This document shows positions 1 through 7,770 of a DNA stretch of 64,000 bases, one piece after another. Source of the stretch: an uncultured Oscillospiraceae bacterium (GTDB lineage: Bacteria > Bacillota > Clostridia > Oscillospirales > Ruminococcaceae). Position numbers and translations under genes: made by a program. Below the pieces are notes generated by a model. It was not told the DNA's origin. It ran no database searches and saw only the letters and a list, made by a program, of their open reading frames with translations. Each line of letters starts with the position of its first letter. Within the stretch, counting starts at the first letter, position 1. The stretch lies in contig CAKSLF010000009.1 in the NCBI GenBank assembly GCA_934466455.1, positions 1 to 64,000 of the forward strand. Reading direction: 5' to 3'.

Positions 1-1
1 T

Positions 2-55
2 CCGCACATTCCGACCGTATCATATTATCAGAGCAAGAGAGATGTTGGTTTTTGA
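2..55 (+). CDS. possible 3' end of an unidentified gene (partial)
   Basis: Two + strand terminators follow at 77-113 and 124-158, so a + strand gene should end just before them. The frame beginning at base 2 stays open until a TGA at 53-55 (tail ...SYYQSKRDVGF); the frame beginning at base 1 stays open until a TAA at 76-78 and is an equal alternative. The fragment is too short to identify and which frame is coding cannot be decided here. Confidence 0.25.
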   Translation, partial: PHIPTVSYYQSKRDVGF

Positions 56-76
56 GCAGACTGACAAATCGAAATT

Positions 77-113
77 AACGGCGAGCCGGAAACGACCCGC
101 CGTTCTTTTTTTG
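77..113 (+). terminator. intrinsic terminator
   Basis: Stem AACGGCG (77-83) pairs with CGCCGTT (98-104) and is followed by a run of T. It ends the + strand gene that enters from the left edge. Confidence 0.6.
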
Positions 114-123
114 CCCGCAGCAA

Positions 124-158
124 ATATGCGCTCCCCTTTTCGGGGAGCGCATTTTTTG
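124..158 (+). terminator. strong intrinsic terminator
   Basis: Perfect 11-bp stem ATGCGCTCCCC (126-136) with GGGGAGCGCAT (142-152), five-base loop, then six T. It lies between the + gene at the left edge and the converging spoIVA. Bases 159-305 hold nothing I can recognise. Confidence 0.8.
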
Positions 159-305
159 CGGCGGAGCGGCAAGCCAAAGCATACCGCAGCCCGCAGGGTG
201 CGGAAGGCTTTGCCGTCTGCGCTTCTTTTCTGCGGGCAGCCCTCGCCGTCTGCTTTGCCGGTGCTTTTTTCCGCTGTTCGGCGGGCGGAAAGAACGCCCC
301 GATCA

Positions 306-1784
306 TCAAAGAATTATGCAGATAAGCCCGGCGCAGCCCTCGTTGATAATGCGGCTTATGGTTTCCTGAAGCTTTAGGCGGGCTTCCTGCGGCATTCGGG
401 CAAGCTTTGTATGCAGCCCCTCGTTAACAAGCTCGTGGAGGCTTTTTCCGAAAATGTTGGAGTCCCAGATTTTTTTCGGGTCCTCCTCAAACTCGTTAAG
501 AAGATAGCGCACAAGGTCCTCGCTTTGCTTTTCGCTGCCGACTATCGGCGCAACCTCCGTTGTGATGTCGGCACGCATCATATGAATGGACGGTGCAGAG
601 GCACGCAGCTTTACGCCGTAGCGTCCTCCCTGGCGGACGATTTCCGGTTCCTCAAGGGTAAGCTCGTCGATCGTTGGCATAACTATACCGTAGCCGACCG
701 CCTCCACCTGGTCAAGCGCACCCCGTATCCTGTCGTATTTCCGCTTTATCTCCGCAAGCTCCCGCATACGGGGCATAAGGGCGTTTTCGCCCTCTATATC
801 AATGCCGGTTTCCTCGCTGAGCACCCGATAGAACAGCTCCGGATTAAGCATTACGGTTATCTCCGCACGCCCTGTTCCAAGGTCGATGCTCCGGAGGGCG
901 GCGTCCTTTACATACTCGCACTCCGCCACGGCGGGCAGCATCCCCCGCACCTCGGAGATTTTTTCTATACGGCGGGCTGCGGCGACCGTCGGCTCCAAAA
1001 GGGCTTTTCTAAGCCAATGGCTGCGGTCGAGGCTCATTACCCAGCCGGGCATATCCACGGCGACCTCCCGCACCGGGAACCTCCCGAGCACATCGGAAAG
1101 TATCTCCTTTATATCGTCCTCCGTCATCTCAAGGCAATTAAGCGGAACGGCGGGAACGCCGTATTCCCTCTCCATATCCTCCGCAAGCGACCTTGCAGCG
1201 GGGCTTTTTGGCTGTTCGCAGTTCAAAATCACCGCAAAGGGGCGGTCTATGCTCTTGAGCTCCGCAATCACCCTTTGCTCCGCCTCGTGGTACTCCTCCC
1301 TCGGAATATCGCTTATGGAGCCGTCGGAGGTGATAACAAGCCCGATCGTGGAATGCTCCGCAATCACCTTATCCGTGCCGATCTCCGCCGCCATATTAAA
1401 CGGTATCTCCTCCTCAAACCAAGGGGTAAGCACCATTCTTGGGGCGTTGTTCTCAAAATATCCGATTGAGGAGGGAACGATGTAACCGACGCAATCGATT
1501 AGCCGAACGCGAAACGCAGTTTCGCCATCGAGGGTAATTTCCGCAGCTTCCTCCGGAACAAATTTCGGCTCCGTTGTCATAATCGTCTTTCCGGCGGCGG
1601 ACTGGGGAAGCTCATCCTTTGCCCTCTCCCGCTTATATTCGTTGGATATATTCGGAATTACAAGAGTTTCCATAAATTTTTTGATAAAAGTGCTTTTGCC
1701 GGTGCGCACCGGACCCACAACGCCTATGTAAATATCGCCGGAGGTTCGTGCGGCAATGTCCTTATACACATTTGAATCTGTCAT
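306..1784 (-). CDS. spoIVA: stage IV sporulation protein A (spore coat morphogenetic ATPase)
   Basis: SpoIVA polymerises, using ATP hydrolysis, into the basement layer of the spore coat on the forespore surface, anchored there by SpoVM. The 492 residues match the usual family length. The Walker A motif GPVRTGKST is at residues 24-32, followed by the family sequence RERAKDELPQSAAGKTIMTT and a Walker B-like IDCVGY segment. The C-terminus ends in the hydrophobic GLICIIL expected of the family. The start ATG has a GAGGGAAGGG ribosome binding site. A SigE-type promoter-like sequence lies upstream, as expected for a mother-cell gene. Its partner spoVM is at the other end of this window. Confidence 0.97.
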   Translation of the reverse strand: MTDSNVYKDIAARTSGDIYIGVVGPVRTGKSTFIKKFMETLVIPNISNEYKRERAKDELPQSAAGKTIMTTEPKFVPEEAAEITLDGETAFRVRLIDCVGYIVPSSIGYFENNAPRMVLTPWFEEEIPFNMAAEIGTDKVIAEHSTIGLVITSDGSISDIPREEYHEAEQRVIAELKSIDRPFAVILNCEQPKSPAARSLAEDMEREYGVPAVPLNCLEMTEDDIKEILSDVLGRFPVREVAVDMPGWVMSLDRSHWLRKALLEPTVAAARRIEKISEVRGMLPAVAECEYVKDAALRSIDLGTGRAEITVMLNPELFYRVLSEETGIDIEGENALMPRMRELAEIKRKYDRIRGALDQVEAVGYGIVMPTIDELTLEEPEIVRQGGRYGVKLRASAPSIHMMRADITTEVAPIVGSEKQSEDLVRYLLNEFEEDPKKIWDSNIFGKSLHELVNEGLHTKLARMPQEARLKLQETISRIINEGCAGLICIIL

Positions 1785-1819
1785 AATTACCCTTCCCTCA
1801 AAAATTTTTCGTCAAAAAA

Positions 1820-1848
1820 TTTATATGTGAAAATTAAAAAAATAGAAC
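1820..1848 (-). promoter_or_regulatory. candidate SigE-type promoter of spoIVA
   Basis: On the minus strand a GTTCTATT -35-like sequence (1841-1848) is followed after 13 bases by CATATAAA (1820-1827), close to the SigE -10 consensus CATACAAT. The position, about 35 bases upstream of the spoIVA start, and known SigE control of spoIVA in Bacillus support it. It is an eye match only. Confidence 0.45.
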
Positions 1849-1915
1849 GGATTTTTTGCATAAAAACCGACGCCGTGGAAAAACTAAAGACAAATCATTT
1901 TAAGGAGGCGTTTTT

Positions 1916-2080
1916 ATGAGAGAAGCAAATCCCAACATCCGCTGCAATGTAAATAATTGCGAGCACCACTGCAAGGATTGCAACTGCTGCACCCTTGACA
2001 GAATCGAAATCGGCACCCACGAAACCAACCCCACCAAAATCGAGTGCACCGATTGCCGTTCCTTTGTTTACAGAGGATAA
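1916..2080 (+). CDS. small cysteine-rich DUF1540-type protein
   Basis: A 54-residue protein, MREANPNIRCNV..., with a strong AAGGAGG ribosome binding site 8 bases before the ATG. It has seven cysteines, with a CxxC...CC cluster (NCEHHCKDCNCCTL) and a later CTDC, the pattern of the DUF1540 family found in sporulating Clostridia, often as tandem small genes. Metal binding is likely from the Cys spacing, but no function is established. It is transcribed divergently from spoIVA and convergently with the SpoVB-like gene, with a shared terminator between. Confidence 0.85.
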   Translation: MREANPNIRCNVNNCEHHCKDCNCCTLDRIEIGTHETNPTKIECTDCRSFVYRG

Positions 2081-2118
2081 TTTTTATTGAAGAATGTGCG
2101 CAAAAGCGCACAAAAAAA

Positions 2119-2151
2119 CGGCTTTTCCGAAAACGGAAAAGCCGCTTTTTT
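2119..2151. terminator. bidirectional terminator
   Basis: Perfect stem CGGCTTTTCCG (2119-2129) / CGGAAAAGCCG (2134-2144) with AAAA loop, flanked by A-run and T-run, between the convergent DUF1540 gene and the SpoVB-like gene. Confidence 0.85.
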
Positions 2152-2153
2152 CT

Positions 2154-3704
2154 TCATGAGGGCTGCTTTTGAAAAACCCTTTTGAGCATGGAAATATCCT
2201 CCGGCGTTATGCAGCGGAAAAGCCGCAGCAGCAGATAATAAACCGCAAGCAAAAGGCAAAGCCCAAGCAAAAGCTCCCGCCCGAAGCTTTCGGCAGCACC
2301 TAAAAATTTGAGCACGCAATCCGCAGCAGCCACGGAAGCCGCCGCAGCGGCAGCCGGCAAAAGCAGCCATTTTTCCATTTTTACACGAAAGCCCGTTACA
2401 TAAACAAGGCGGGCTGCGGAAAGATACATATTAAAAATCTCGCTTACCGCAATTGTTATAAGGTAGCCCGCCGTTCCGAGCACCGGAACAAGAGTATAGA
2501 CCATAAGGACGCAAAGAGCCGTATCGTAAACATTATAGCGCACAACGGCAACCTGCTCTCCAAGACCTTTCAGAATACCGTCCACCGAGGAATCGAGGTA
2601 CATAACCGTAACGATTGGCGCAAGGGCACGAATCGCCGGGGCGGCGGCAGGCTCATTATAGAGCAGCAGAGCAAAGCTTTCGGAAAACCGCCAAAGAGCC
2701 GCCGCAACCGCCACCGCAAACATCAGCGTCATTCTAAAAACACGCTCCATAAGCGCATTTATCCGGTTTTTCATGCCAAGAGTACGGCAGCGGGCAACCT
2801 CCGGAACAAGAAGATTTGAAAAACCGAGCAAAAATGCGCAGGGCGAAATGAGCACGGGAAGCACCATTCCGCCCACTATCCCGTACTGCGAAAGAGCGGC
2901 GTTTTCCGAAAGACCGCTTTTTACAAGCGATACCGGAACAAGCAGGTGCTTTACCGTGCTCAAAGCGGAGCGCAGCACGGCGGAAGCACCCACCGGCATT
3001 GCGATTCCAAGCACTCTTTTTGCCATTGCGGCGTTTCCCCCGGCTGCTTCCTGCCCAAGGGGGTGTTTTTTTGTGTCCCGACGGTACAAAATCCAATGCA
3101 GCAAAAAAGCTGCCGCCTCCGAAACGGTGCTTCCCGCCGCAACGAGCACGCAAGCCGTGCTCAGGCTTTCCGGCTTGAGCATGGCGAACACAAACATGGT
3201 GAACGCCATTTGAGAAAGCTGTTCAAAAAGCTGCGCCGCAGAGGAAGCAGCCACCCTTGTTACCGCAGTAAAATATCCGGAAAGTGCTGCGGAAACCCCG
3301 ACAAAAGGCAAAGAAAACGCCAAAACGCAAAATGGCTTTGCCGCTCTCATATCCCGCACAAGAAATTGCGCCGCAGCTCCGCCGAAGGCAAAAAGCAAAG
3401 CCCCGCCGAGCACGCCGAAAAACAGGCTGTACAGCAGAGTGAGCCGCATCGCCTTTGCGGCGGCGGATTTGTTTTTTGCCGCATTTTCCTCCGCAACAAG
3501 GCGGGTTGCCGCAAGACCGGAGCCGGAGCAGGCAAAGGTTACCATAAGGCGATAAACCGCCATCATAAGCGAAAAAAGACCGGTTCCCGCTGTGCCGAGG
3601 CTTCTTGCAAGCCATGCGTTATACAAAACGCCCACCGCACCGAGCGAAAGCGAGGTTGCGGTGAGTATCCCCGCATTTATCGCAAAATCCCGAAGCCTTG
3701 ACAA
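2154..3704 (-). CDS. spoVB: SpoVB-like polysaccharide/lipid flippase (MATE-like MVF superfamily)
   Basis: A polytopic membrane protein of 516 residues with about 14 hydrophobic segments, opening SRLRDFAINAGILTAT and containing the family stretch NAWLARSLGTAGTGLFSLM. SpoVB of Bacillus is about 518 residues and is needed for spore cortex synthesis, presumably by flipping a lipid-linked precursor. The reading frame is open further upstream, but a TTG at 3702-3704 sits behind a strong GGGGAGGTG site (3711-3719), and the upstream sequence is non-coding hairpin DNA, so I place the start there. Other MVF-type O-antigen/teichoic flippases cannot be excluded from sequence alone. Confidence 0.85.
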   Translation of the reverse strand: MSRLRDFAINAGILTATSLSLGAVGVLYNAWLARSLGTAGTGLFSLMMAVYRLMVTFACSGSGLAATRLVAEENAAKNKSAAAKAMRLTLLYSLFFGVLGGALLFAFGGAAAQFLVRDMRAAKPFCVLAFSLPFVGVSAALSGYFTAVTRVAASSAAQLFEQLSQMAFTMFVFAMLKPESLSTACVLVAAGSTVSEAAAFLLHWILYRRDTKKHPLGQEAAGGNAAMAKRVLGIAMPVGASAVLRSALSTVKHLLVPVSLVKSGLSENAALSQYGIVGGMVLPVLISPCAFLLGFSNLLVPEVARCRTLGMKNRINALMERVFRMTLMFAVAVAAALWRFSESFALLLYNEPAAAPAIRALAPIVTVMYLDSSVDGILKGLGEQVAVVRYNVYDTALCVLMVYTLVPVLGTAGYLITIAVSEIFNMYLSAARLVYVTGFRVKMEKWLLLPAAAAAASVAAADCVLKFLGAAESFGRELLLGLCLLLAVYYLLLRLFRCITPEDISMLKRVFQKQPS

Positions 3705-3788
3705 GGCAAACACCTCCCCGCAAACTATACGCCGGGATTTTATGAAAAATTCGCAATGCTGGGCCGTTTTTTTATGAGCACGACTTGC

Positions 3789-3830
3789 TTTGTCTTGAGC
3801 ACGGATAAATTCATCCGTGCTCAAGACAAA
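3789..3830. repeat. long perfect inverted repeat built from the TTGAGCAC octamer
   Basis: Two 18-base arms, TTTGTCTTGAGCACGGAT (3789-3806) and its exact complement (3813-3830), around a 6-base loop. Each arm holds one copy of TTGAGCAC, an octamer greatly over-represented in the window. It overlaps the A-run of the next terminator. It lies upstream of the SpoVB-like gene and downstream of the zinc-ribbon gene. Confidence 0.85.
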
Positions 3831-3868
3831 AAAAGCTCCCGGCAAAAAAGCCGGGAGCTTGCGCTTTT
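3826..3868 (-). terminator. intrinsic terminator of the zinc-ribbon gene
   Basis: Stem AAGCTCCCGGC (3833-3843) / GCCGGGAGCTT (3850-3860) with a T-run on the minus strand, placed 28 bases after the stop codon. Confidence 0.85.
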
Positions 3869-3887
3869 TTTATTCAAAAGCCGGGGA

Positions 3888-4166
3888 TTATTCCTCGCCT
3901 TTCATCTTTGCAAAGCATTCGCTGCAATAAACAGGGCGATCCTCTCTGGGTTTGAAGGGAACTTTTGCTTCGCAGCCGCAGGCAGCGCAGGTGGTGGTGT
4001 ACATTTCTTTCTGGGTTTTGATTTTGTTTTTGCGTGCGTCACGGCACTCTTTGCAACGCTGGGGCTCGTTTACGAATCCGCGCTCTGCATAGAATTCCTG
4101 TTCGCCGGCGGTGAAAGTGAACTCTTTTCCGCATTCTTTGCACACTAAGGTTTTGTCTTCGTACAT
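3888..4166 (-). CDS. small zinc-ribbon protein (CxxC-x17-CxxC type)
   Basis: 92 residues with four CxxC pairs: C9/C12, C38/C41, C60/C63 and C81/C84, consistent with two zinc ribbons. This matches the widespread zinc-ribbon family annotated as CxxC-x17-CxxC domain protein, whose role is unknown; RNA or protein binding is a guess. Start ATG has an AGAGGT site. Monocistronic, with its own terminator. Confidence 0.85.
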   Translation of the reverse strand: MYEDKTLVCKECGKEFTFTAGEQEFYAERGFVNEPQRCKECRDARKNKIKTQKEMYTTTCAACGCEAKVPFKPREDRPVYCSECFAKMKGEE

Positions 4167-4306
4167 GTTTTTACCTCTTTTTTTGAAAATGTATTTGCCC
4201 TTGGTTCACCACAACCGCTAAATTAAATGGAAAAAATAGATGTTGCCTGATTGCCACGGAGCATTCGTATATTCAGCCCTTTGGGCCGTATACCAAATTT
4301 GACGGC

Positions 4307-4855
4307 TTACAATTCCGGCAAAAGCTTTCCTTTTATCCTGCCGAGGGCGTTGCTGACCGATTTTTCGGTTTTGCCAAGCCTTGCAGCAATTTCACGATAG
4401 GAAAGCCCGCCGAGATACATACGAAAAACCTCGCTCTCCATCGGAGAAAGACGGCGAAAAAGCCGCTCTTTTATATCGCGAAGCTCCACATCCCGCATCC
4501 AATCCTGCTCTGCGGCAACGGCGGAGCTTTCCTCAATCGGAACATAGTCCGCCATAGGCAGGCGTTTGCTTCTTGTAGCAAAACGCAGCACAGAGGTTAT
4601 CCGCCTTCGTATGCACAAAGACGAATATGTTCGGAAACCTGCGCCCGCCGCCGGATCGTACGAATGGAGCGCATGGAGAAGCGCAATAACTCCCTCCTGC
4701 CGGAGGTCCTCGTACTCAAAGCCCAGCTTTCGGGCGGCGGAAAGCGAATTTTCCGGTACAAAAACACACAGCTTTATCAGCGAATCAAATTCGCTGTAAT
4801 CCCCGCCTCTAACTGCGGCGGCTATTCTTTCAACCGTGTTTTCGTTCTCGGACAT
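4307..4855 (-). CDS. SigH-like sigma-70 family RNA polymerase sigma factor
   Basis: 182 residues. Region 2 (EYEDLRQEGVIALLHALHSY...FRTYSSLCIRRRI) closely resembles Spo0H/SigH region 2, and region 4 is a clear helix-turn-helix (MESEVFRMYLGGLSYREIA...KTEKSVSNALGRIK). Regions 1 and 3 are short or absent, as in SigH and related small sigma factors. The open frame extends to 4885, but the ATG at 4855 has an AGGAAGG site at the right distance, so this start is chosen. A good SigA-type promoter lies just upstream. Whether this is the sporulation SigH itself or a paralogue is not settled. Confidence 0.85.
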   Translation of the reverse strand: MSENENTVERIAAAVRGGDYSEFDSLIKLCVFVPENSLSAARKLGFEYEDLRQEGVIALLHALHSYDPAAGAGFRTYSSLCIRRRITSVLRFATRSKRLPMADYVPIEESSAVAAEQDWMRDVELRDIKERLFRRLSPMESEVFRMYLGGLSYREIAARLGKTEKSVSNALGRIKGKLLPEL

Positions 4856-4890
4856 CAAAAAACGCCTTCCTGTAAGACCAATCAACTGCT

Positions 4891-4918
4891 ATTTTACCAT
4901 ATAATTAAAATAAGTCAA
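4891..4918 (-). promoter_or_regulatory. SigA-type promoter of the sigma factor gene
   Basis: Minus-strand TTGACT (4913-4918), 16-base spacer, TAAAAT (4891-4896), about 35 bases before the start codon. Confidence 0.7.
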
Positions 4919-4992
4919 GACCTAAAGGGGCTTAGCTGCAAGAAAAAAGCGAGCTTTGCCGCCGGTTCGGCAGTATTCCTGCAATTTTTTTA

Positions 4993-6351
4993 TTATTGCT
5001 GCGCTTTTACGGTTATATCCCGAACCCATTTTCCCTTTTTCATATGGATAAACCCCGCCGTGCATTTGAAAAGCTCGTCGCAGCGCAGCAAAAGATAGAC
5101 CACCGGCGGGGCAAGCTTTAGCACAAGCCCGGCGTATGCGCCGAGGGGAATTGCAAAAACCCAAAGGAAAAGAGTATCGATAAGCATAGCGAACCTTGTA
5201 TCGCCGCCCCCGCGGAAAATTCCGACCACATACTGCACCGACATTGCCTGGAGCACAAGAATTATCGCATAGGAAACAATAAGCTCCATTGCAAGATCCT
5301 TTGTTGCCCTCGAAACCTCGTAAAATTCAATTACCGGACCCCTGATAAGCAGAATTATACCTGCGGCAACAACGCCCATAACCGCCGCAACGGCAATTAT
5401 GCTTTGCGCCATTTTTTTGATTTCTTCTTTGTCCTTGCCCATGCCCACGGCGTTTCCGATAACAACGGCGGTTGCGTTGCCCATGCCGGAAATCATTACC
5501 CAAACGCACTGCCAGATGATATTGGCTATGCTGTTTGCGGAAACAAATTCCGTGCTGATATGCCCGATTATCATGGAAAGCATACTGCTGCCGATGCTCC
5601 AGACCGTTTCGTTAAGTATAACCGGTGCGCCGGTTTTGACAAAATCTCTTACATACGGCTTTACGGGAACGAAAAAATCCTTAAAGGTATAATGTATTTT
5701 TTTCTCGAAAAACGCAAGGTATATAATAAGAATAACAAGCTCCGCGCAGCGGGCGATCGCCGTTGCAAGAGCTGCGCCCCGAACGCCCATAACGGGACTT
5801 CCGAGATTTCCGAAAATGAAAACCCAGTTAAAAAATACATTTACTATAAGCGAGGTGAGATAGACGACAATGGACACCCTTATCTCATGAGCCGAGCGGA
5901 AAATGCACACCATTGCGTTTGTTACGGAATAAATCGGATAAATCCAACCGACTATGCGCAGATAGTCCGCACCGGCGGCGATTACCGCCGGGTCGTCCGA
6001 ATACCATGACATAACCGTTTCCGGCACGCAAAGCGCAAGCAGTGAGGTAACCGTACTTATTACAAATGCGACCCGCAGCATAATGGTTATTATGCGCTTT
6101 AGCGAATAAATATCGCCCTTTCCCCAATATTGCGACGCAAAAACCATTGCGGCGGAGGTTACGCCGAAGGTAATTATCATCAAAATGAAGAAAAGCTGGT
6201 TTGCAAGGTTTGCGGCGGAAAGCGCAACCTCGCCCACCTTTCCGAGCATGAGGGAATCCGCCATGCTTACCGTAAAGGTTATAAAATTTTGCGCCGCAAT
6301 CGGCAGCGTTATTGAAAAAAGCAGCTTATAAAAGCTTTTATCCCGTATCAA
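4993..6351 (-). CDS. MATE family efflux transporter
   Basis: 452 residues, about 12 membrane segments in two related halves. The N-terminal MIRDKSFYKLLFSITLPIAA and the segment MADSLMLGKVGEVALSA are typical of the MATE (NorM/DinF-like) family, which export cationic drugs or metabolites by Na+ or H+ antiport. Substrate cannot be told. The start is TTG behind GGGAGGAGC. It stands alone between the sigma factor gene and the small SOS-type gene. Confidence 0.9.
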   Translation of the reverse strand: MIRDKSFYKLLFSITLPIAAQNFITFTVSMADSLMLGKVGEVALSAANLANQLFFILMIITFGVTSAAMVFASQYWGKGDIYSLKRIITIMLRVAFVISTVTSLLALCVPETVMSWYSDDPAVIAAGADYLRIVGWIYPIYSVTNAMVCIFRSAHEIRVSIVVYLTSLIVNVFFNWVFIFGNLGSPVMGVRGAALATAIARCAELVILIIYLAFFEKKIHYTFKDFFVPVKPYVRDFVKTGAPVILNETVWSIGSSMLSMIIGHISTEFVSANSIANIIWQCVWVMISGMGNATAVVIGNAVGMGKDKEEIKKMAQSIIAVAAVMGVVAAGIILLIRGPVIEFYEVSRATKDLAMELIVSYAIILVLQAMSVQYVVGIFRGGGDTRFAMLIDTLFLWVFAIPLGAYAGLVLKLAPPVVYLLLRCDELFKCTAGFIHMKKGKWVRDITVKAQQ

Positions 6352-6454
6352 AGAGAGCTCCTCCCGAAAAAAAACTCATTCCATTCTATACCTCTTTGCA
6401 GAAAATAACAAGCTTTTTTTCGACAGTTTGCCGCCCAAAACGAAAAATTTCGGC

Positions 6455-6721
6455 TTATGCGGCGGTTCTTGCGGCGGCTGCACGGCGAAGGCGTGCCTTT
6501 TCTCTTTTTATGCGGCGTTTTTCTGCCTCTATCGCACGGGTGCAGTTGCTTGCTCCCCAAACGCCTATGCAGGCGGCGAGGAAGGCTCCGCAGCCGTATA
6601 CAAATACCTCGGCGGTGCTTAAAGCATCTCCGTCGCTTAAACCCGCAACGGCAACTACTCCGATTACTCCAAGCAGAGCGACAAGCTTGAATATAAAGTT
6701 ATAAACATATGTTCTTTCCAT
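6455..6721 (-). CDS. small membrane protein with SOS-type promoter
   Basis: 88 residues, family not recognised. Two hydrophobic segments (about residues 9-25 and 37-57, FIFKLVALLGVIGVV and VFVYGCGAFLAACIGVW) are followed by a strongly basic, helical tail (EAEKRRIKREKARLRRAAAA). The start ATG at 6721 lies 9 bases after AAAGG; an ATG three codons earlier is too close to the site. Upstream is a good promoter with three GAAC-N4-GTTC boxes, so the gene is probably DNA-damage inducible. A damage-response membrane protein, for example a division inhibitor like YneA or SulA in role, is an inference only; there is no LysM or other known domain. Confidence 0.75.
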   Translation of the reverse strand: MERTYVYNFIFKLVALLGVIGVVAVAGLSDGDALSTAEVFVYGCGAFLAACIGVWGASNCTRAIEAEKRRIKREKARLRRAAAARTAA

Positions 6722-6756
6722 TTTAAGCATCCTTTCTTCGGCTATGGTGGGGGGGT

Positions 6757-6855
6757 CGAACGGTCGTTCGGAACATCTGTTCCGTTTCTGATTATATTAT
6801 ACACGAAAAAAATAAAGAATCAAGGGGTTTTGCGAAAAAAGTCGAACACTCGTTC
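6757..6855 (-). promoter_or_regulatory. promoter with three LexA-type boxes
   Basis: Minus-strand TTGATT (6818-6823), 16-base spacer, TATAAT (6796-6801). Two boxes lie just downstream of the -10: GAACATCTGTTC (6771-6782) and CGAACGGTCGTTCG (6757-6770), a perfect match to the Gram-positive LexA pattern CGAAC-N4-GTTCG. A third, GAACACTCGTTC (6844-6855), lies upstream of the -35. Boxes bracketing the core promoter are the expected layout for LexA repression. Confidence 0.8.
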
Positions 6856-7004
6856 TTATTTTTTTGAAATTTCGCAGCCAAGCCGAATTTGCGCCGTGGC
6901 AAGCCCGGTTTTCTATTTTACCTTTATTTTATATTTATTTGGCGAAGGCGTTGCCCCGACAAAAAACGCCGGGTCAACGCTTGGCACGGTGAAAGAGAAG
7001 AAAA

Positions 7005-7770
7005 GCTTTCCCCCCTCACGCCGGCGTGGGCGTTCGACCGTGGTTTTTGCTTGGGCAATTTTATCTACCCGCTCACGCCGGCGGGCTGTCCGCCGCTCCC
7101 CGGTCGCCGGTGCTGCTCCGCCGCATTTTCGCCCGGCGAGAGCAAAAAGCGGCTCCCTCCGTTGAGGGAGCCGGAAAGCGGTGCAGCATTAAAAAAGCGG
7201 AACGCCGCTTATCCCGCAAGGGCAAAAAAGTTTTCCCCCGCTCACGCCGGCGTGGGCGTTCGGTCGTGGTTTTTGCTTGGGCGATTTTATTTACCCGCTC
7301 ACGCCGGCGGGCTGTCCGCCGCTCCCCGGTCGCCGGTGCGGCTCCGCCGCATTTTTGCCCGGTGAGAACAAAAAGCGGCTCCCTCCGTTGAGGGAGCCGG
7401 AAAGCGGCGCAGCATTAAAAAGGCGGAACGCCGCTTATCCCGCAAGGGCGGAAAAGCTTTCCCCGGCAAAGGCGGCGCAGCATTAAAAAGACGAAACGCC
7501 ACCGCTTATCCTGCGAGGACAAAAAAGTTTTCCCCGCCCATGCCGGCGTGGGCGTTCGACCGTGGTTTTTGCTTGGGCGATTTTATTTACCCACCCTTGC
7601 CGGCGGGCTGTCCGCCGCTCCCCGGTCGCCGGTACGGCTCCGCCGCATTTTTGCCCGGCGAGAGCAAAAAACGGCTCCCTCCGCTGAGGGAGCCGGAAGG
7701 CGGTGCAGCATTAAAAAAGCGGAACGCCGCTTATCCTGCGAGGGCGGAAAAATCTTCCCCGGCAAAGGCG
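7005..7770. repeat. GC-rich tandem repeat, three copies
   Basis: Three similar units begin near 7006, 7231 and 7528 (the shared GCCGGCGTG starts at 7020, 7246 and 7542, periods 226 and 296). Each runs through a GC-rich body and an inverted repeat GGCTCCCTC...GAGGGAGCC, then CGGAACGCCGCTTATC. The second unit has an extra partial duplication near 7415-7500. The last unit runs into the 3' end of the next gene, so that gene's final codons are repeat sequence. Long open frames here are a by-product of the GC-rich repeats; none has a ribosome binding site. Bases 6860-7004 hold nothing recognised. Confidence 0.85.

Noticed and set aside
7005..7770. CRISPR-like array
   Set aside because: Repeat units are over 200 bases, only three copies, no short regular spacers and no cas genes nearby.
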